Shown here: positions 33,881 through 45,456 of the stretch, piece after piece | Layout of the letters: each line of letters opens with the position of its first letter | Numbering within the stretch: position 1 is the stretch's first letter | NCBI GenBank assembly: GCA_019828545.1 | Contig: JACVRA010000244.1 | Coordinates: 21,893 to 85,892 of the forward strand | Length of the DNA stretch: 64,000 nt | Direction of reading: 5' to 3' | Source: Paracamarosporium sp. OC-R06-R3 | Taxonomy: Eukaryota > Ascomycota > Dothideomycetes > Pleosporales > Didymosphaeriaceae | Notes under the pieces: generated by a model | What the model was told of the DNA's origin: nothing | The model's input: the letters and a program-made list of their open reading frames with translations, nothing else | Database searches by the model: none | Position numbers and translations under genes: made by a program

Positions 33881-34779
33881 CCAAAGGTCAGTAACAAGAG
33901 AGGGAGGCAAAGGGCTGCACGGTAACAGAGTTACGAGCTGACGCTAGGGATGACTGCCAAATCCTCCATTGGTGGAGATGCAGCGGCTAAGTTGATGCAG
34001 TGTGCAGACACAGGCTTACATCTTGGCCCATGCTCCTGGAACGCCGCTAATAAACTACGCCCCAGCTATTCTTAACAGTCAGTCTACTCTAGGGGCAAAG
34101 CACAATCCGGGAAAACTTCCCTTTTCTCTGCCGAGCCCCAATGTTGCCTAACATCACTAAATGCTGCTCGCGTACGTAGCCTCTGCCTTCTCAAAAAAAA
34201 AAGGAATCATAGATAGCTTGAGCCTATGTTCCTACTTTCCCAACTTTTAAGCTACCCACTATCTAAATTAAACAGATCGATACTGTACTGAGCGTGTTCC
34301 ATCTTCTAGTGTAGAAATACTACTTGAGATTGTGAAATACCTAGCATGGCTAGAACACGGATTGAGAGGCTTGGCGGATCAGTTCGATGGTCAATTTAGC
34401 GTCTTTGGGTGGCGTTCATAACGCCTGAACTCAGACAACATTGAAGATATCCACCCTATCCCCCCGGACACTGCCGAGCTTGTTAGATATTATTACCTTG
34501 AGCAGGCTGTAACTAATACACCAAGCAATATCGTTGGCTCGGCTTGTCCTGATCCTCTCAATGTCAGCCCTTCCATCAATATGCTGCGAAGATTAGTAGA
34601 GACAACAATTCCGATCTTGAATAGCGATCGAATTCATGGGTGGACTGCGCGATAAGCAAACATGCAGCCGAACACGCTCATCAACTAATTTGGCAGTTCT
34701 TCGTATGCAGCATTGGCAAACCAACCCTGGTAATTTGATACGTATGTTGAAAACAGGACCTGCATTTCCTGCCAATTAT
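33881..34779. other. Intergenic, no gene recognised
   Basis: Contains a short A-run near 34193-34203 and no supported coding sequence. Confidence 0.55.
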
Positions 34780-36366
34780 CTATCCACGGCTCACGACCGT
34801 CGCATTCACCGCCGCACCCGAGATCAAGAAGCTGATCATGCCTCTGCCAGGTACACTCGCGCTCGCCGTCCCATCGCTGCCCACCGTCACCGGCGTCTCG
34901 CTCATGTCATGCGTGTTGTCTGTGTACCACGCGCGAGCAGTCGGATTGGCTAGCGTGCTCCCCGTGAGGCTTACGCCTACCGTCTGCGCGCCTGTGCCCG
35001 TATTGATAATCTGCAAAATTATTAGCACTACACACATTCGGTAGCAATGGCATGCATAGCCAGGAAACCCCCGGACTCACCACGACAGCAACGCTCCCGT
35101 CCTTGTTCACAAACCCCGCACTCTTGAGATTGCTCCCGCCACTTGCGCCAACACGCACAGCTTCCGGTCGCACCACGCGGAACTGCGCGAACGCCCACAG
35201 CCGCTTGGATACCGTGTACGACTGGCCATCCACCAGAATCAGCTTCTCGTTATTGTTGTTATTCGTCGCGCGGTCCTGGACACCCTCCCAAAAAATATAC
35301 GCGCTGAGATTCGAATTTACGACCCCATTGAACACGGTGTTCGCCCAGGTGTACCCGTCGCCGGCGCCGCCAGACGAGTACCACGCTGTCGACCACCCAC
35401 CGTTGAGGTCCGAGTACTCAGTCTGCCAGACTTTCGCCTTGGTATTCATCACGCCGGAGATGCGGCTCGTGTATTCGTGGGAGGTCATTGCGTAGATGAG
35501 GGGGATGGCGCCCGCGCTGTTGATTTGGCTTGCGTGCTGCGAGGCGATGGACCACCCGGTTGCCTCGCAGCAGTTTATTCCCACTGATGTGAGGTTTGCG
35601 CGGTCGAGAGTTGGGCGAAGCACTTTTATGAATTCGGCGGCTTGGGTGCCGCTGGATTGCATCGAGGCGTAGGACGTCGACATGTCGGGCTCGTTGAGGA
35701 AGCCGACGTGCGTGATGGTTACGCCGCTTTCGGCGTACAGCTGGATGTTTTTCACCAGGTAGTTTGCGTACGCCTGCTTCCAGTCGCCGGATCTGCAGTT
35801 CGTGCCAGAAACCTGAGGGCCATGTTATCATAATGCAGAGACTACTTACATGAGCTGATCTAGCAGGATAGCAAACTTACACCACAAAGCTGGCCCCCAT
35901 TAGCATCGTTGTTATTCGTCTTCATGCACCCAGGTGCACTCCACGCATTCGCATAAAACGTGCGCACGCCATAGCTCCACGCCTTCTGCGAAAGCCACAG
36001 CTGACCACTGTCCTTCCCATCCCACTTGTACTCGGGTGTCCCATCAGGCGTAGAAGGACAGCTCGGCAGAATCGTGTTCATCCAGTCGCTCTGGCTCGTC
36101 TTCGAGCTCCCGATGCCATTGCGCACAATGGAAAATCCGGCGCCGGTAGTCGTGTTGAAAAGTAAATTCAAGAGTTCGGTCTGTTTGGGCTCTTTCAGGT
36201 TAACGATAAGGTTTGCACGTTGGAAGGCCGCGCTAAAACCGAATCCGTCGATCGTTTGGTACTTTTTCGTGAGGTCGATTGTTACTTTCTGCGTGGCTTG
36301 CCTTGATTCTAGACTGGGAGCCGCGAGTGCGGTCGCCGCCAGGATGGCGAGGGTGGCGATGTACAT
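34780..36366 (-). CDS. Secreted GH30-family glycosidase (xylanase or beta-1,6-glucanase type)
   Basis: Three exons (introns 35813-35880 and 35011-35080, the latter with a GCTAATA branch site) encode 482 residues. A signal peptide, MYIATLAILAATALAAPS, is followed by a possible KEX-like site at LESRQ. The TIM barrel begins KYQTIDGFGFSAAFQ. The general acid/base Glu is in GFLNEPD (about residue 203) and the nucleophile Glu in VWQTEYSDL (about 294). The remaining sequence forms the GH30 side beta-domain, ending AAVNATVVSRG. Fungal GH30 enzymes of this type cleave (glucurono)xylan or beta-1,6-glucan in cell walls; the sequence alone does not decide which. Start is the ATG directly before the signal peptide. 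Confidence 0.88.
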
Positions 36367-37388
36367 CTTCGTGCGACTACGTTCTTCGTCCGAGCGCAAG
36401 GAGCAAAAGTCGAAGTTGCGAGCTCAACTCGAGTATACGTCCATATTATAAGAATAGCATGTGGTGGGGCCATAGCATTCCATATCCTGCTTGTGATTGA
36501 CCTCGTGTTGCACTGGAAATAGGTATGCGAAGACGTGTAAAGTGCGTCCGGTATTGCAAAGGAGCCGAGACCAGCCGCGGGACGAACCACAGGACGAACC
36601 ACATCGCTCTGAATAGATGTATAGAAGGTAGGCCAAGATCCGTGAATAGCTTACCCCACAGTTCCTTTGCACCGGGCATATGCACTTTAGCCGAAGGGTA
36701 ATCCGGGGTCGAGGAGGCGGAACCAGCGTCGTGTACTACCATGTGGCGGTGGGAATGTGGGACTGTATGCAGATAGTTGGGGCTAGATGAGTTTGCTTGG
36801 GCTGGGTGGAGTTTGTAGAGAGTGACATAGCGGCTGGCTAAGGAGTGTTGTTCCTATTAGCTGCAGGGGGCTCCTCCACAACAGGCGTTATTGATGATAG
36901 CTGCATTTTACTATCCACTATGACCTAGATCTGGCCTGCCGTATTGTTGATATGTTTGTTGTCTAATTCTGTCAGCTTTTCTAATTTTTTTGAGGGCTCT
37001 GCAATTTTATTTGCGCTTGTACATACTTGCGCAATACCGGCCTGTATCTTAAGTAGAAGTCCAGCTGTCCTTGCTTCCCTGTTCTCTGTTTTATGCATCA
37101 TGCATTGTTTATATTCAGCACGCTCTTCATCTATGCCTTATTACTTGCTCAGAGTTGGCTAATGACCACCACGGTTTCTACGTCATCTACTACTAGCGAT
37201 ACGAGAGATGATGGTTCGTATACGTCCTTGCCTTCTAGCAACTCATCCGGTTGGATAATAGGTTCTCGAGGAATAGAAACGTCAGTACTGATTCGTAGCT
37301 ACATTCGTGGTTCAGATTCGCTACAACTAAGTAGTTCTAACATACTTGGGTATAACGCGCTAAAGAACATGTTTGAATTTCACTTGAT
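36367..37388. other. Intergenic, no gene recognised
   Basis: A plus-strand frame at 37093-37392, Ser/Thr-rich and overlapping the 3' end of the ankyrin gene, has no homology I can name. The minus-strand reading of the same stretch is broken by stops. Confidence 0.45.
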
Positions 37389-40300
37389 CTAGGCACTGGA
37401 AACTCCCCCAGGACTGTTTATATACTCATCCCAAACAATCGTTTCTCGATACTGTTGTTGAAGTATTTCACTCAACCGATAATATCCATTGTCTTTTGCC
37501 ATTCTTGACGCTCTGTCGAGTTGTATGTGGTCCTTTCCATGCTGAGCCGCTCCGGCTTTGCACAAAACATGAACCACGTCTCCTCTGCCATAGCAGACCG
37601 CTCCTTCGAGGGCGGTAAAGCCTTCTATTGTGGCACCCTTTGCATCTACCTCAGCGCCATGAGTAAGAAGATAGGTGACAACGGCTAGGAAGCCCCCCGA
37701 GGATGCAAGTTGTAGCGCCGTCGCTCCTCCTATTCTATTGGGCCGGGCGTTGATATCAGCCCCCCAACAATGCAATAGTTTCACTAGATCCAGAAACCCA
37801 ATTTCAGCAGCTCGCTGAAGCGGCGTACGTTTGATCATTCCTTTAGCAGGCAGGTCAAAATTGCCGCCTCTTCGAACAAGAAGCTTGACTAATTCGACGT
37901 CTCTCGTAGTGACTGCCGCAAGCATGCCAGTAACCCTCGGTCCAGGAGTTCGCTTCGGTGATAGATCGTTGTATCGCAATGATGTTGTAAACGCGAGGGA
38001 ACCACTAAGACGGTCACTTTCAGGTCCTAAACGTGTAGTTTCATGGTCGTTTGTGGTTGAATCAGATCCACCTTCTGGAATCCTGGAGACGATGTTGTCT
38101 GGATGGCACCTTGAGTCGAGAAATACCTTGACAAGGGCCTGGTCTCTACCCTCATCCTTCGCAAGAGCATATCCAAAAGGAGTAACATAGTGGCAACCAC
38201 ATATTACGAAACCATTAGGATCGGCTCCGTGACTGAGTAGAGTCTTCACCTGCTCCTTCTCCATTCTGATTGCTTTGCACAAAGCAGCTGATCCAAATCC
38301 GGTCCTCCTTCCCTTGTACCTCAACTTGTAAGCTTTAAGGATAGATTCGAACAGAGATCTGTTTTGTGAAAACGCATGGAGTAATGCAGAGGAATCGTAG
38401 GGGTCAGCCCCCATCTGGAGCAAATATTCGCCCATGTCCTGATCCCCTGTCCTCGCTGCAGCTTCAAGTACTCCTTGGTTGATGTTGGCGTTAGCTTCCA
38501 ACAAGATTTCCACAAGCTTCCGGTCACCTCGCTCAATGGCGGTGCGTAGGTCATGGGATCCAGGCACAGCACCTGCTTGGAGTAGACTTCTGATTATAGA
38601 GTGGTCTCCCCCGGCTACAGCATATGCTATTGGGTTTTTGTTTCCCGGAACATCCATCGGATTGGCTCCAGCGTCTAGTAAAAGATTCGTAATACCCAAT
38701 TGATGCGCTTTTACCGCAGCCACTAAGGCAGATGTACAGGCATAGCGGGGTATGTCACCATAGAACTCCCCTTCACGCCATTGTTCACTAAATCTTACAG
38801 TACCACGGACCTCTAATTCTGCTCCGAGGTCAAGTAGTTTCTGGGTGAGCCGGTAGTTACCTAAGCCTGCTACTCGGCTAAGAGCAATCCCAAGGTCTTC
38901 AGGTGGGATATCGGTTCGTCTATTGAGCAATTCTTCAATAAGGTGGATGTTTCCAGTATCCACAGCAGCTTTCCACGCGGCCGAGAAGTGTGACCATGTC
39001 GACAGGAGCTCAATTGCGTCGTGTTCTATTAGAAGGTTGACACAAGCTTCACTTCCACCATAGATGGCGGCCGAGAGTGGAGTTATCCCTTGGCAGTTGT
39101 AGTTCAGATTGCAATTTACTGAGATTCCGCTCTGTAAGAGTTCTAAACCTAAGTGCTCGTCACCGCCATTTACGGCAGAACACAAGGTGTCTGCGTCCGG
39201 CTTCATACCATACTCCCCAACCATCATGGCGTACAATTTTCGATAGCCTGCTTTTGCCGCCTTGTTGAGGATTACTCTTTGAATTTCGAGTTTTCTTTGG
39301 TGCATGAATATCACCAGTTCCATAAGGTCTTCCTCTGAGAGAGCGGGCAAGATTTCATGCAGGTAAGGTATTTCGTCTTTACCCAGTCCCGTTTCCTTAA
39401 GCCCTGACCCACATTTCCAATGATATCTTAATATAACGTGCATGAAGTACTTGGTATCTCTCCAATGTGCCAACCACCTCACCACATCATAAGTGATGTG
39501 TTGCGCTTTAGCTGAAAGAATATAGAATATCCCAGGTTGGAGCGGCTGGTACGGAAGGGTATAGGAAAGAGCAAGGTAGAGAGCACGTCCCGGAATGAAC
39601 TGTTTGTGAAAGCAATTTTGGGGTTCAAGGTGGTGGCAGTGGCACTGATATCCGTAAACCTTGTCCACGTTTGCTCCGTGATCTATCATGACCTTGATGA
39701 CTTCTTCGTGTCGAAGCATAGCAGCTCGTTCCAACAGAGTATATTTACTCCCTTCTACCATGCAAATTTCGTCATCTATGTTGACGCCTAAAGCTTTATT
39801 CTCTAGGATCGCGCGAACTGTCCGATGATCCCCGTGCTCTGTAGCGATTCTAAGCACGCTCTGCGCCATGGCATGGGTCACAATAGAGAACCCTCGTGGT
39901 GAGAACCGATCTTGTGTTCTGTTCCAAGTTATCTCGTATCCAAAAGGCTGCCAGATGGATACGTTCTTCAGACCAGCGAAACTGTTGGCTAAAGAATACA
40001 ATAACTGGCGCATTGGGTGGGATAAGCCGCCTTGTGTGCTATCCTGTTCAGTTCCATGTCCACTGGACCACGGAGCTCGGACAGAAGGGAGGATATTATT
40101 CAATGCGTCGCATATCCCTGCTTGCCGAACAGATAAGAGTACTGTTGAAGACAAGATGCTGGCTGGACTCTGGAACAAAGGCCCCGCTCTTGGAATTAGT
40201 ACGCACGGTAAACGTACTATATCGGGACTATCAGAGCTTTGAATGCAGTGCGAATGGTTGCTAAAGGGCCGATAATTCGTCTGACCCTCCATAGGAAAAG

Positions 40301-40805
40301 GATCAAAGATGTACTGAGAGAGCGAATTCTCCCATTCAAAGAAGGGCAAGCCATTCGTAAGCTCTTCTATGCTGTATCTTGTCTGGATAGTCGAAACTCT
40401 TGCCAATCCCTGAGCAGTTTGGTCCCTCTGCATGATTGCTAATACGTCTTCCTGCTTTCGCTTGAGGGATAACTCTGTGATGGCTTCATTCTTTCGAGTG
40501 TCTTGCAGTTCCTTCTTCTTAGGACGACCTGGTTTCTTGATAATTGGTCCGGAACAATCAACATTCTTTTCAGCGCAGCGAAGGCATTTGGAGGACCCGA
40601 TGCGGTCTACCATACGACACTAGGCAAGGCTTGTAAGTAAATTTCACTATAACAAGCGGATGATACAGGTATCCTGTCGTTGAGTTGTGATATCGTTATT
40701 CGGTTACGTTGATATATACGAAGCAGTCTGACATGAATAGATGGAAGAGCTTACTTCTTTCTTGTCTGCACGACAACGCCTGCACTTGCTATAATTCAGT
40801 TTCAT
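37389..40805 (-). CDS. Zn2Cys6 cluster + AT-hook-like patch + ankyrin-repeat protein
   Basis: Two exons. Exon 1 (40805-40755) encodes MKLNYSKCRRCRADKKE, and after a 135-base intron (40620-40754, GTAAGC...CCTAG) exon 2 continues CRMVDRIGSSKCLRCAEKNVDC. Together they give C-x2-C-x6-C-x10-C-x2-C-x6-C, a complete fungal Zn2Cys6 DNA-binding cluster. Directly after comes a basic patch KKPGRPKKK with an AT-hook-like GRP core. From about residue 270 to the end are many ankyrin repeats, for example TLLERAAMLRHEEVIKVMID and ATALQLASSGGFLAVVTYLL. Total 1093 residues, no internal stop. This suggests a sequence-specific nuclear regulator whose ankyrin part binds partners. The usual fungal_trans middle domain was not seen. 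Exon 1 is short but supplies exactly the missing three Cys with correct spacing, so I am fairly sure of it. Confidence 0.8.
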
Positions 40806-41269
40806 GACGTTGAGAAAAGTCAAGTACAAGGAACCTCTCCGATAGACTATCGAACGATAGACAGAGTGTAAGATATAGAATGCGCGAAAAGTGCGACCGC
40901 AAGAGGGGTTTAAAAGCTGAGCCCTGGAGCCTAACTTGACACGCGTATGGCGTGTCTATCTAATTCGCACTTTTCGATTGGACGGTTCGTATTTCGCCTT
41001 AACTTGTCGCAGGTTTCATGCATATGCCAAGCTTCAGCCTTGGACTACACAAATCTTGCAGGAGGCTATGCTCTCACGTCGAACGAATGGATGATTGTCG
41101 CAGGTTTCGCATTTTTCAAGAAAACCATTTTTCTCACCGGCTCCTGTCCTTTATAACAGCGATGACTATCCTCTGCCTAGGGTATAAAATGGATATGTTT
41201 AGTCGTCGCTTTTTCGTAAATCACCAGTGTCAAGAGAACGTATATTTTTACTACCTCTTTTAAGCAGCC
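40806..41269. promoter_or_regulatory. Divergent promoter region between the ankyrin regulator and a membrane protein gene
   Basis: 464 bases separate the two start codons. A TATA-like TATAAA lies at about 41182 on the + strand, upstream of the membrane protein ATG at 41270. No open frame of note is present. Confidence 0.4.
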
Positions 41270-41858
41270 ATGCAGCTGATCTATCTTTTCATGCTGTTTA
41301 CGTTACTCGCAGGCCAGGCGGCCACGGTACCTTTCCCAATCACGGCTACCTCTGCCAGCTTAACCTACATTCAAGTAGACTCTACAAATGCCGTCTTATT
41401 TCCGAATGAAAAGGAAACTAGTTTGCAGCCGTACAACACAAAATCATCGTTCCCACCGGTGTTTACACACCCTCCGGTCCTAGGAGAACCATCCTCGTCC
41501 CACCGCAGCTCTTCTTCCATCACCACGAACATCACCACGACACCAACTCTAGCACAACCAACTTTCTTAACCGGCAATACGAACAAGCCAGCACCATTCC
41601 AGGCAGCGAACGTAGCTATCACGGCCATAGGACTTCCGATAGCTGGTGTAATGCTTTATCTCACATGGGCCACATTCTCCCGCGAGCAACACACTCAAGA
41701 AGAACGGCGCAGCTCTGAGCCCAATACTGACGAAGAAGACGCCGCTAGCTCCAGTGGAGGAACTGGGGACGAAGACGTCGAGCTAGCCGAGTATGTACTT
41801 ACACCTTATATTTGCAGCCTCTATGAAAGCTAACTTCACACGTAGCATGGACGTATGA
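41270..41858 (+). CDS. Signal-anchored Ser/Thr-rich single-pass membrane protein
   Basis: Two exons with a 55-base intron (41791-41845, donor GTATGT, branch GCTAAC, acceptor CGTAG) give 177 residues ending ELADMDV. N-terminal signal peptide MQLIYLFMLFTLLAGQAA, an outer stretch of about 85 residues rich in Ser, Thr and Pro, one transmembrane helix (NVAITAIGLPIAGVMLYLTW), and an acidic cytosolic tail (PNTDEEDAASSSGGTGDEDV). The layout is like a small cell-surface sensor or glycoprotein, but no known extracellular domain such as WSC is present. Without splicing the frame would run 11 codons further to 41833; the spliced end is favoured by the strong intron signals. Confidence 0.6.
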
Positions 41859-43440
41859 AAGTTGCACAAGTCGGGATAGCTCTTCTTAGCATTGGCAAAT
41901 GTATGTTTTTGCAGAGCCCGGAATAATCCATTCTTGCTCTAGAGTATAAGGCGTATAACTCTATTCTTTTCTTGGAATCAAGACTTCCAGGGCATGGGTG
42001 CATGTAGTAGTAGATGAACTTGTCTTTATATCTTGAATCTTGCATGGAGTGCTGCGTGCTATCGTATTTCTTATTGTGGTGATCCTGCGCCCAACTCGCC
42101 TCCCAAGTCCGTGCGGGACGCATTAAAGGTACGCCTAAATTGAGCAGCCCGTTGGTGCTATGGCGCCGAAAGCCTCGGCATGGGCTTCCTGTTCCTCATC
42201 CTCAACGAAGTCAGTTACAAGCAGGTGGAGCAGATGTTGCGCGCAGTGGAGTGGGAGCTCGGGCTTGAAAAGGCAGCCTCGGACACATATCAAGCGAGCC
42301 AGGTGCCGGCTACGTGGCTAGGCGCGGAGGAGATAGCAGGCGAGCCTATTGACAGCAAGTAGGCGTTGTTCATTGAGACTGGCGAGTCTGTGTTGGCTAC
42401 GCAGGTGGGTGAAGTCGTTGATGGCGAAGACAGTGAAGACGACATCGACCCCGCACCAGCCCGCTGGCTGCGCAATTCAGCCTGGTAGACATGTTCAAAC
42501 CTCGAGGGCACCCTCTCACGGCACTGTTTCCTCTCCAGCCCGTTCAGGAACTTGGCGATGCTCGTCGCACCCACAGCTCGACGGGATACCATTACACCCA
42601 GTAAACACAAAAAAAAAACTCTACACAACTCTCCGAACACCCACAGCCACGCTATGATCTACAAAGAAAGTAGAAAACCGCGCGTGAGCCATTACGTGCG
42701 AGTTCCCGATCTACTCTCATGCGCCATTGCATCAGGGACAAAACCCAAAAACAAAACACTTTCTCTGGAGCTTGGATTCTTGATCTCACGTGTCGAAACA
42801 CCGCGACGTAGCATATGCTTTTTGGATACGGAAAGTAGCGTGCCGTGGGAAGAGTGGTATACACTAGTTCTATTGCACTGGGGATTTTCACACATGAGAG
42901 AGAGAGGAAAAGGGAGATGGGTGGGTGATTGACGGTAGAAGGGAAGGGAAGGAATGGGGTGGGTTTTGGGTTTTAGAGCGTCTATTTTAGAGGGGGAGAG
43001 ATGGATGGAAGTAGGTTGGCATGGAAGAAAGAAGGGAAGGAGTGAAGTATGGAAGGGAAACGAAGGAAAGGGGGTGTACTTGGCCTTTGAGAGATGACTA
43101 CGACTACAACTACAAAATGAGGAGTTTGATTGGGATTTGGGATTTGGACTTCAGCTGTGAGAGGGAAGGCGAAGCGAATATGTTAGCGGCAAAGACGACT
43201 ACATGACCCGGGGAGGTGTAACGTAAACTTCGGCGTATGCACTGAGTGAAGGCGAATCTGTATGTCAGCCAGCAAACACATCAACTACATACCATCACTG
43301 ACGCGAGGGCTCGGACCTAGTCTGAGATAGATATTTCCATTAATAACTGCTTGACTAAGAATACAGGCGTAACTGACCTTTGGAAACGCCGTGTTCACCA
43401 TGCAATGCACCAACAGCCGCGCTTACGAACAGCGAGGCGT
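41859..43440. other. Gene-poor stretch with a purine-rich tract and a broken frame
   Basis: At about 42150-42490 a plus-strand frame (including GMGFLFLILNEVSYKQVEQM) reads coherently but is broken by TAG at 42360 and again near 42486. It may be gene debris; I cannot name the family. From about 42890 to 43080 the + strand is strongly purine-rich (GGAAGGGAAGG-like). Nothing else is supported. Confidence 0.4.
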
Positions 43441-45456
43441 CTACTGGAGTCGCACACCGGCAAACTTGTTCTTCTTCGCCTGCTGATCCTGCGCGTTACT
43501 CAAACCACCGGCCCTCGTGTCCAAAGAGTGCTCTGCGATCTTCCGCTTCTCCTGATCGATCTTGTCGAGGTGCTTCTTCGTCTTCGTGTTCCCGCTGCCC
43601 TTGCCGTGGAACTGATGGCTAAGCAGCTTGAATGCTTCTTTCTCGTTTAGCTGCCTGCCGTGCTCATCCGTGTGCGTGAGCTGGAACGTCGGCTTGTACT
43701 CCTTGTTGTAGATATCTGCCAGCTTGCGAGCGACTTGCTTCTCGGCGTCGGCGTTGGCCCTACGATTCATCTCCTCGCGGTCGCGCGCAGACATGTTCTG
43801 CCAGCGGGCAGAGTTGCGCTCACGCTCGCGCTCTTCTCTGCGCTGTCGCTCTGCTTCTTCTTCGGCCCGGAGTTTGTCCGCGAGGAACTGTTGGCGTTCG
43901 CGGTAGAGCGCGTTCTTGTCGCCGCTATCCGAGGACGTGACAAGGCCGCGCTGTTTGAGAAGTGCCAGCGTGGCACCAATACCACCGCTGACCAGTTTCT
44001 CATCGTCGAGACCAGTTCCCGTGAGGTCGGCTGATTTGGCCCGAGATGTACTCCGTTCTTCGGCTTCTGCAGCTTCTGCGTAGGATTGAGCCATGTCGAC
44101 GTCGCCTTCATCGTCTACTTGAACTGTCGGGGAGTCGACTCCGTTAGAGACGTGGCTGGTCTTGCGTTGCTGTCGTCTTCGAGCCTCCTCATCTTCATCC
44201 TCAGCATTAGCACCGAGGTTGTGCACAAATTCAGTGGTCTCATCGATGATGAGAGCTCCTGCGTCTTCCTCGGCCAGCTCTGTCGAATCCACCACTTCGC
44301 CAGGCGTCTGTGGTGCTGATGTTGCCTCTTCGCGAAGTTGCCGGGCCAGGTCTTCTGGGCGCATCTTCTTTCGTTTCTTCAGTGCCTGTCGACGTTGAGC
44401 GGCGAGCTGCGCTTGGAGATCGTCGTCGTCCACGAAAGATTCGTCGAAGAGGTTCTTCTTTGCCTTTTTTGGTGCGACTTTGGTTTCTGATTCATCCACA
44501 TCCATCTCGTCGGCTTGCTCCGCTGGTATGGCAAACATGTCTTCGTCGTCTTCAATACGCTTTCTCTTGGACGACTTGGACTTTTTCTTCTTTGGCTTCT
44601 TCATCTTCACCTCGGAGATGTCCATGTAGTCGTTTACCGGGGTGTCCTCTTGGAGGATATCGAGACTGATGGCAACTCTCTTGGGCTTGGTGGCGCCCGC
44701 AGCTTCTGCTTGCGCCTGTTCGACGGTCCTTCCTTGCCCGTCGAGCGTGAAGGCATTTCGCTTCTTGCCCTCGATCTCTTCGTCATACTGGGCGAGAATG
44801 GACTTCTGGCCATCGTCGTTCGGGTCGTATGCGCGTTTCCGCTTCTTGGAGTCGAGCTTCTCCTGCAGACGCTCCTGCTCCTTCAGCGCAACAGCTTCCA
44901 GCTCGTCATCGTCTTCCGCGTCGACGGCGGTATCTTTGAGCACCAAAACCTGGTCCTCGCCATCCTCGAACTGATCGACCTCGTGCCCAACCCTGACGCC
45001 AGCCAGGTCAGCCTCTGTGTACTGCAGCGCCTCCCTGGCCTGGCGCTCGCGCTCTTCCAGCTCCTTCTGCATCTGCTCTGCCTTTGCGATTTTCTTCTGG
45101 CGCTTCTTGGAGCCCTTGAGCCAGGCCATGTCGTCTTCATCCTCGCCTGCATCGGCCAGGCCCTTTCCTTCGAGTTTCGCAAAGCGCGCTGCCTTCTCGC
45201 GCTCCTTCTTGATCGCCGCCAGCCGCTCCTCGCGCTTCTTCTTCGCCGCTGCCTCATCCTGCAGCCTCTTCCAGTTGTCGAAGCCGGCGGCCTCGCGCGA
45301 TTCGATGGTGCTTGCGGGCTCTTCATCGGGGTCGTCGGTCGCCTGTGCTTGCTTAAAGGCCGGGCCGGAGGGAGCTGCTGCGCCGGGGACAGGCAGCGGG
45401 GCCAGGCCCATGGACAGGCGGATCTTGTTCGCCTCCTCGATGGAGAGGTCCGCCAT
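43441..45456 (-). CDS. SART1/Snu66-family tri-snRNP splicing protein
   Basis: Single exon, 671 residues. It begins MADLSIEEANKIRLSMGLAP, the hallmark N-terminus of SART-1 proteins, and contains NWKRLQDEAAAKKKREERLA, DMAWLKGSKKRQKK, AGVRVGHEVDQFEDGE, and the C-terminal GGIGATLALLKQRG, EYKPTFQLTHTDEHGRQLNEKEAFK and LSHQFHGKGSGNTKTKKH. It is highly charged with long helical and coiled-coil stretches and KKPKKKK-type nuclear signals. It is a component of the U4/U6.U5 tri-snRNP needed to assemble the active spliceosome. Start set at MADLSIEE; the frame is open further upstream but that part is not family-like. Confidence 0.93.
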   Translation of the reverse strand: MADLSIEEANKIRLSMGLAPLPVPGAAAPSGPAFKQAQATDDPDEEPASTIESREAAGFDNWKRLQDEAAAKKKREERLAAIKKEREKAARFAKLEGKGLADAGEDEDDMAWLKGSKKRQKKIAKAEQMQKELEERERQAREALQYTEADLAGVRVGHEVDQFEDGEDQVLVLKDTAVDAEDDDELEAVALKEQERLQEKLDSKKRKRAYDPNDDGQKSILAQYDEEIEGKKRNAFTLDGQGRTVEQAQAEAAGATKPKRVAISLDILQEDTPVNDYMDISEVKMKKPKKKKSKSSKRKRIEDDEDMFAIPAEQADEMDVDESETKVAPKKAKKNLFDESFVDDDDLQAQLAAQRRQALKKRKKMRPEDLARQLREEATSAPQTPGEVVDSTELAEEDAGALIIDETTEFVHNLGANAEDEDEEARRRQQRKTSHVSNGVDSPTVQVDDEGDVDMAQSYAEAAEAEERSTSRAKSADLTGTGLDDEKLVSGGIGATLALLKQRGLVTSSDSGDKNALYRERQQFLADKLRAEEEAERQRREERERERNSARWQNMSARDREEMNRRANADAEKQVARKLADIYNKEYKPTFQLTHTDEHGRQLNEKEAFKLLSHQFHGKGSGNTKTKKHLDKIDQEKRKIAEHSLDTRAGGLSNAQDQQAKKNKFAGVRLQ

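Noticed and set aside
37093..37392. Ser/Thr-rich plus-strand frame next to the ankyrin gene stop
   Set aside because: Low-complexity content, overlaps the 3' end of a real gene and has no recognisable signal or domain.
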